DNA of 64,000 nucleotides, from contig NZ_JADMSO010000002.1 of assembly GCF_015560805.1 (NCBI RefSeq), forward strand, positions 310,001 to 374,000. The letters are read 5' to 3'. The position numbers were made by a program, and so were the translations under genes. The stretch comes from Mediterraneibacter glycyrrhizinilyticus (GTDB taxonomy: Bacteria > Bacillota > Clostridia > Lachnospirales > Lachnospiraceae). Positions 63,660 through 64,000 of this stretch are shown here, one piece after another. The notes beneath the pieces were generated by a model. The model was not told where the DNA came from. It made no database searches and saw nothing but the letters and a program-made list of their open reading frames with translations. Within the stretch, counting starts at the first letter, position 1. Each line of letters begins with the position of its first letter.

Positions 63660-63919
63660 GCTGTTGCTTGAACAGATAGCAAAAACAAAGAACCTTGATA
63701 ACTGAACAATAGACAACAGATCCTTGAAAATTTCTTAAGAGAAGATTTTTAAGAACGGTTTGAAACAAACCAAACAGTAAAAAAGGAAAAGAATTGCTAG
63801 CAGCGATTCTTGACCAAGACAAACAAGAAGCTCTGACAGTTCTAAGTTCGGGAATACCTCACTAAGAACATGCGGAGCGCAAACGAACGTAGGATTTGAA
63901 AAGACCAAATCCAAGTTCT
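63660..63919 (+). other. rRNA operon leader
   Basis: A leader between P2 and the 16S gene. It holds AAGAACCTTGATAACTGAAC (63688-63707), typical of Clostridial rRNA leaders, and a hairpin GGATTTG/CAAATCC (about 63892-63912) just before the mature 5' end, probably part of the processing stalk. Confidence 0.6.

Positions 63920-64000
<81 letters not shown>

Overview
The window is bacterial chromosomal DNA from a Gram-positive anaerobe of the Clostridia, most likely a Lachnospiraceae member related to Ruminococcus/Dorea/Mediterraneibacter. The evidence is the partial 16S rRNA at the right end, the AGGAGG-type ribosome binding sites, the gene content and tight ATGA-coupled operons. Genus cannot be fixed from the 81 bases of 16S present. 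There are no tRNAs, insertion sequences, phage genes or CRISPR arrays.

Layout. (1) 1-2007: end of pheT, then queA. (2) 2089-7106: a LanFEG-type ABC exporter (two permeases, one ATPase) with a small membrane protein, divergent from its two-component system; a TACCTTAC direct repeat lies between them. (3) 7093-11127: glycogen debranching enzyme, then cbiG and cobK. (4) 11191-37247: strong promoter, cobalamin riboswitch and one very long operon: cbiMNQO, cbiK, cbiD, cbiL, cbiF, cbiH, cbiET, cbiA, cobT, cobS, cobC, cbiB, cobD, cbiP, hemC, cobA-hemD, a complete Opp/Dpp-type ABC importer, a double-length CobU and a YitT protein, closed by a bidirectional terminator. (5) 37246-40471: MATE exporter (minus) and pgi. 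(6) 40526-42954: an attenuator leader, a dispersed 90-bp repeat and a MutS2-like ATPase lacking the Smr domain. (7) 42989-45607: cbiC, sirC and a phospholipase D-like protein. (8) 45728-49053 (minus): a YtrA-like GntR repressor, ABC ATPase and large permease, with a YtrA-type operator. (9) 49149-53328: folate operon folC, folE, HD-domain hydrolase, folP, folB-folK. (10) 53459-55868 (minus): tyrA-aroA. (11) 56095-58170: an EF-G-like GTPase followed by the second copy of the 90-bp repeat. (12) 58511-63127: trkA, trkH and a large unidentified membrane protein. (13) 63128-64000: tandem rRNA promoters, leader and the start of 16S rRNA.

Together the corrinoid genes encode almost the whole anaerobic adenosylcobalamin pathway: cobalt uptake (CbiMNQO), tetrapyrrole feed (HemC, HemD, SUMT, SirC), cobalt insertion (CbiK), the corrin ring steps, amidations, aminopropanol arm and nucleotide loop. 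Missing from the window are the cob(I)yrinate adenosyltransferase, hemA/hemL/hemB, and any genes for making the lower ligand. The least conventional items are the MutS2-like gene behind a terminator/antiterminator leader, the terminator-associated repeat, the peptide-type importer inside the B12 operon, the tandem CobU, and the HD hydrolase in the folate operon at the place of a known pathway gap.
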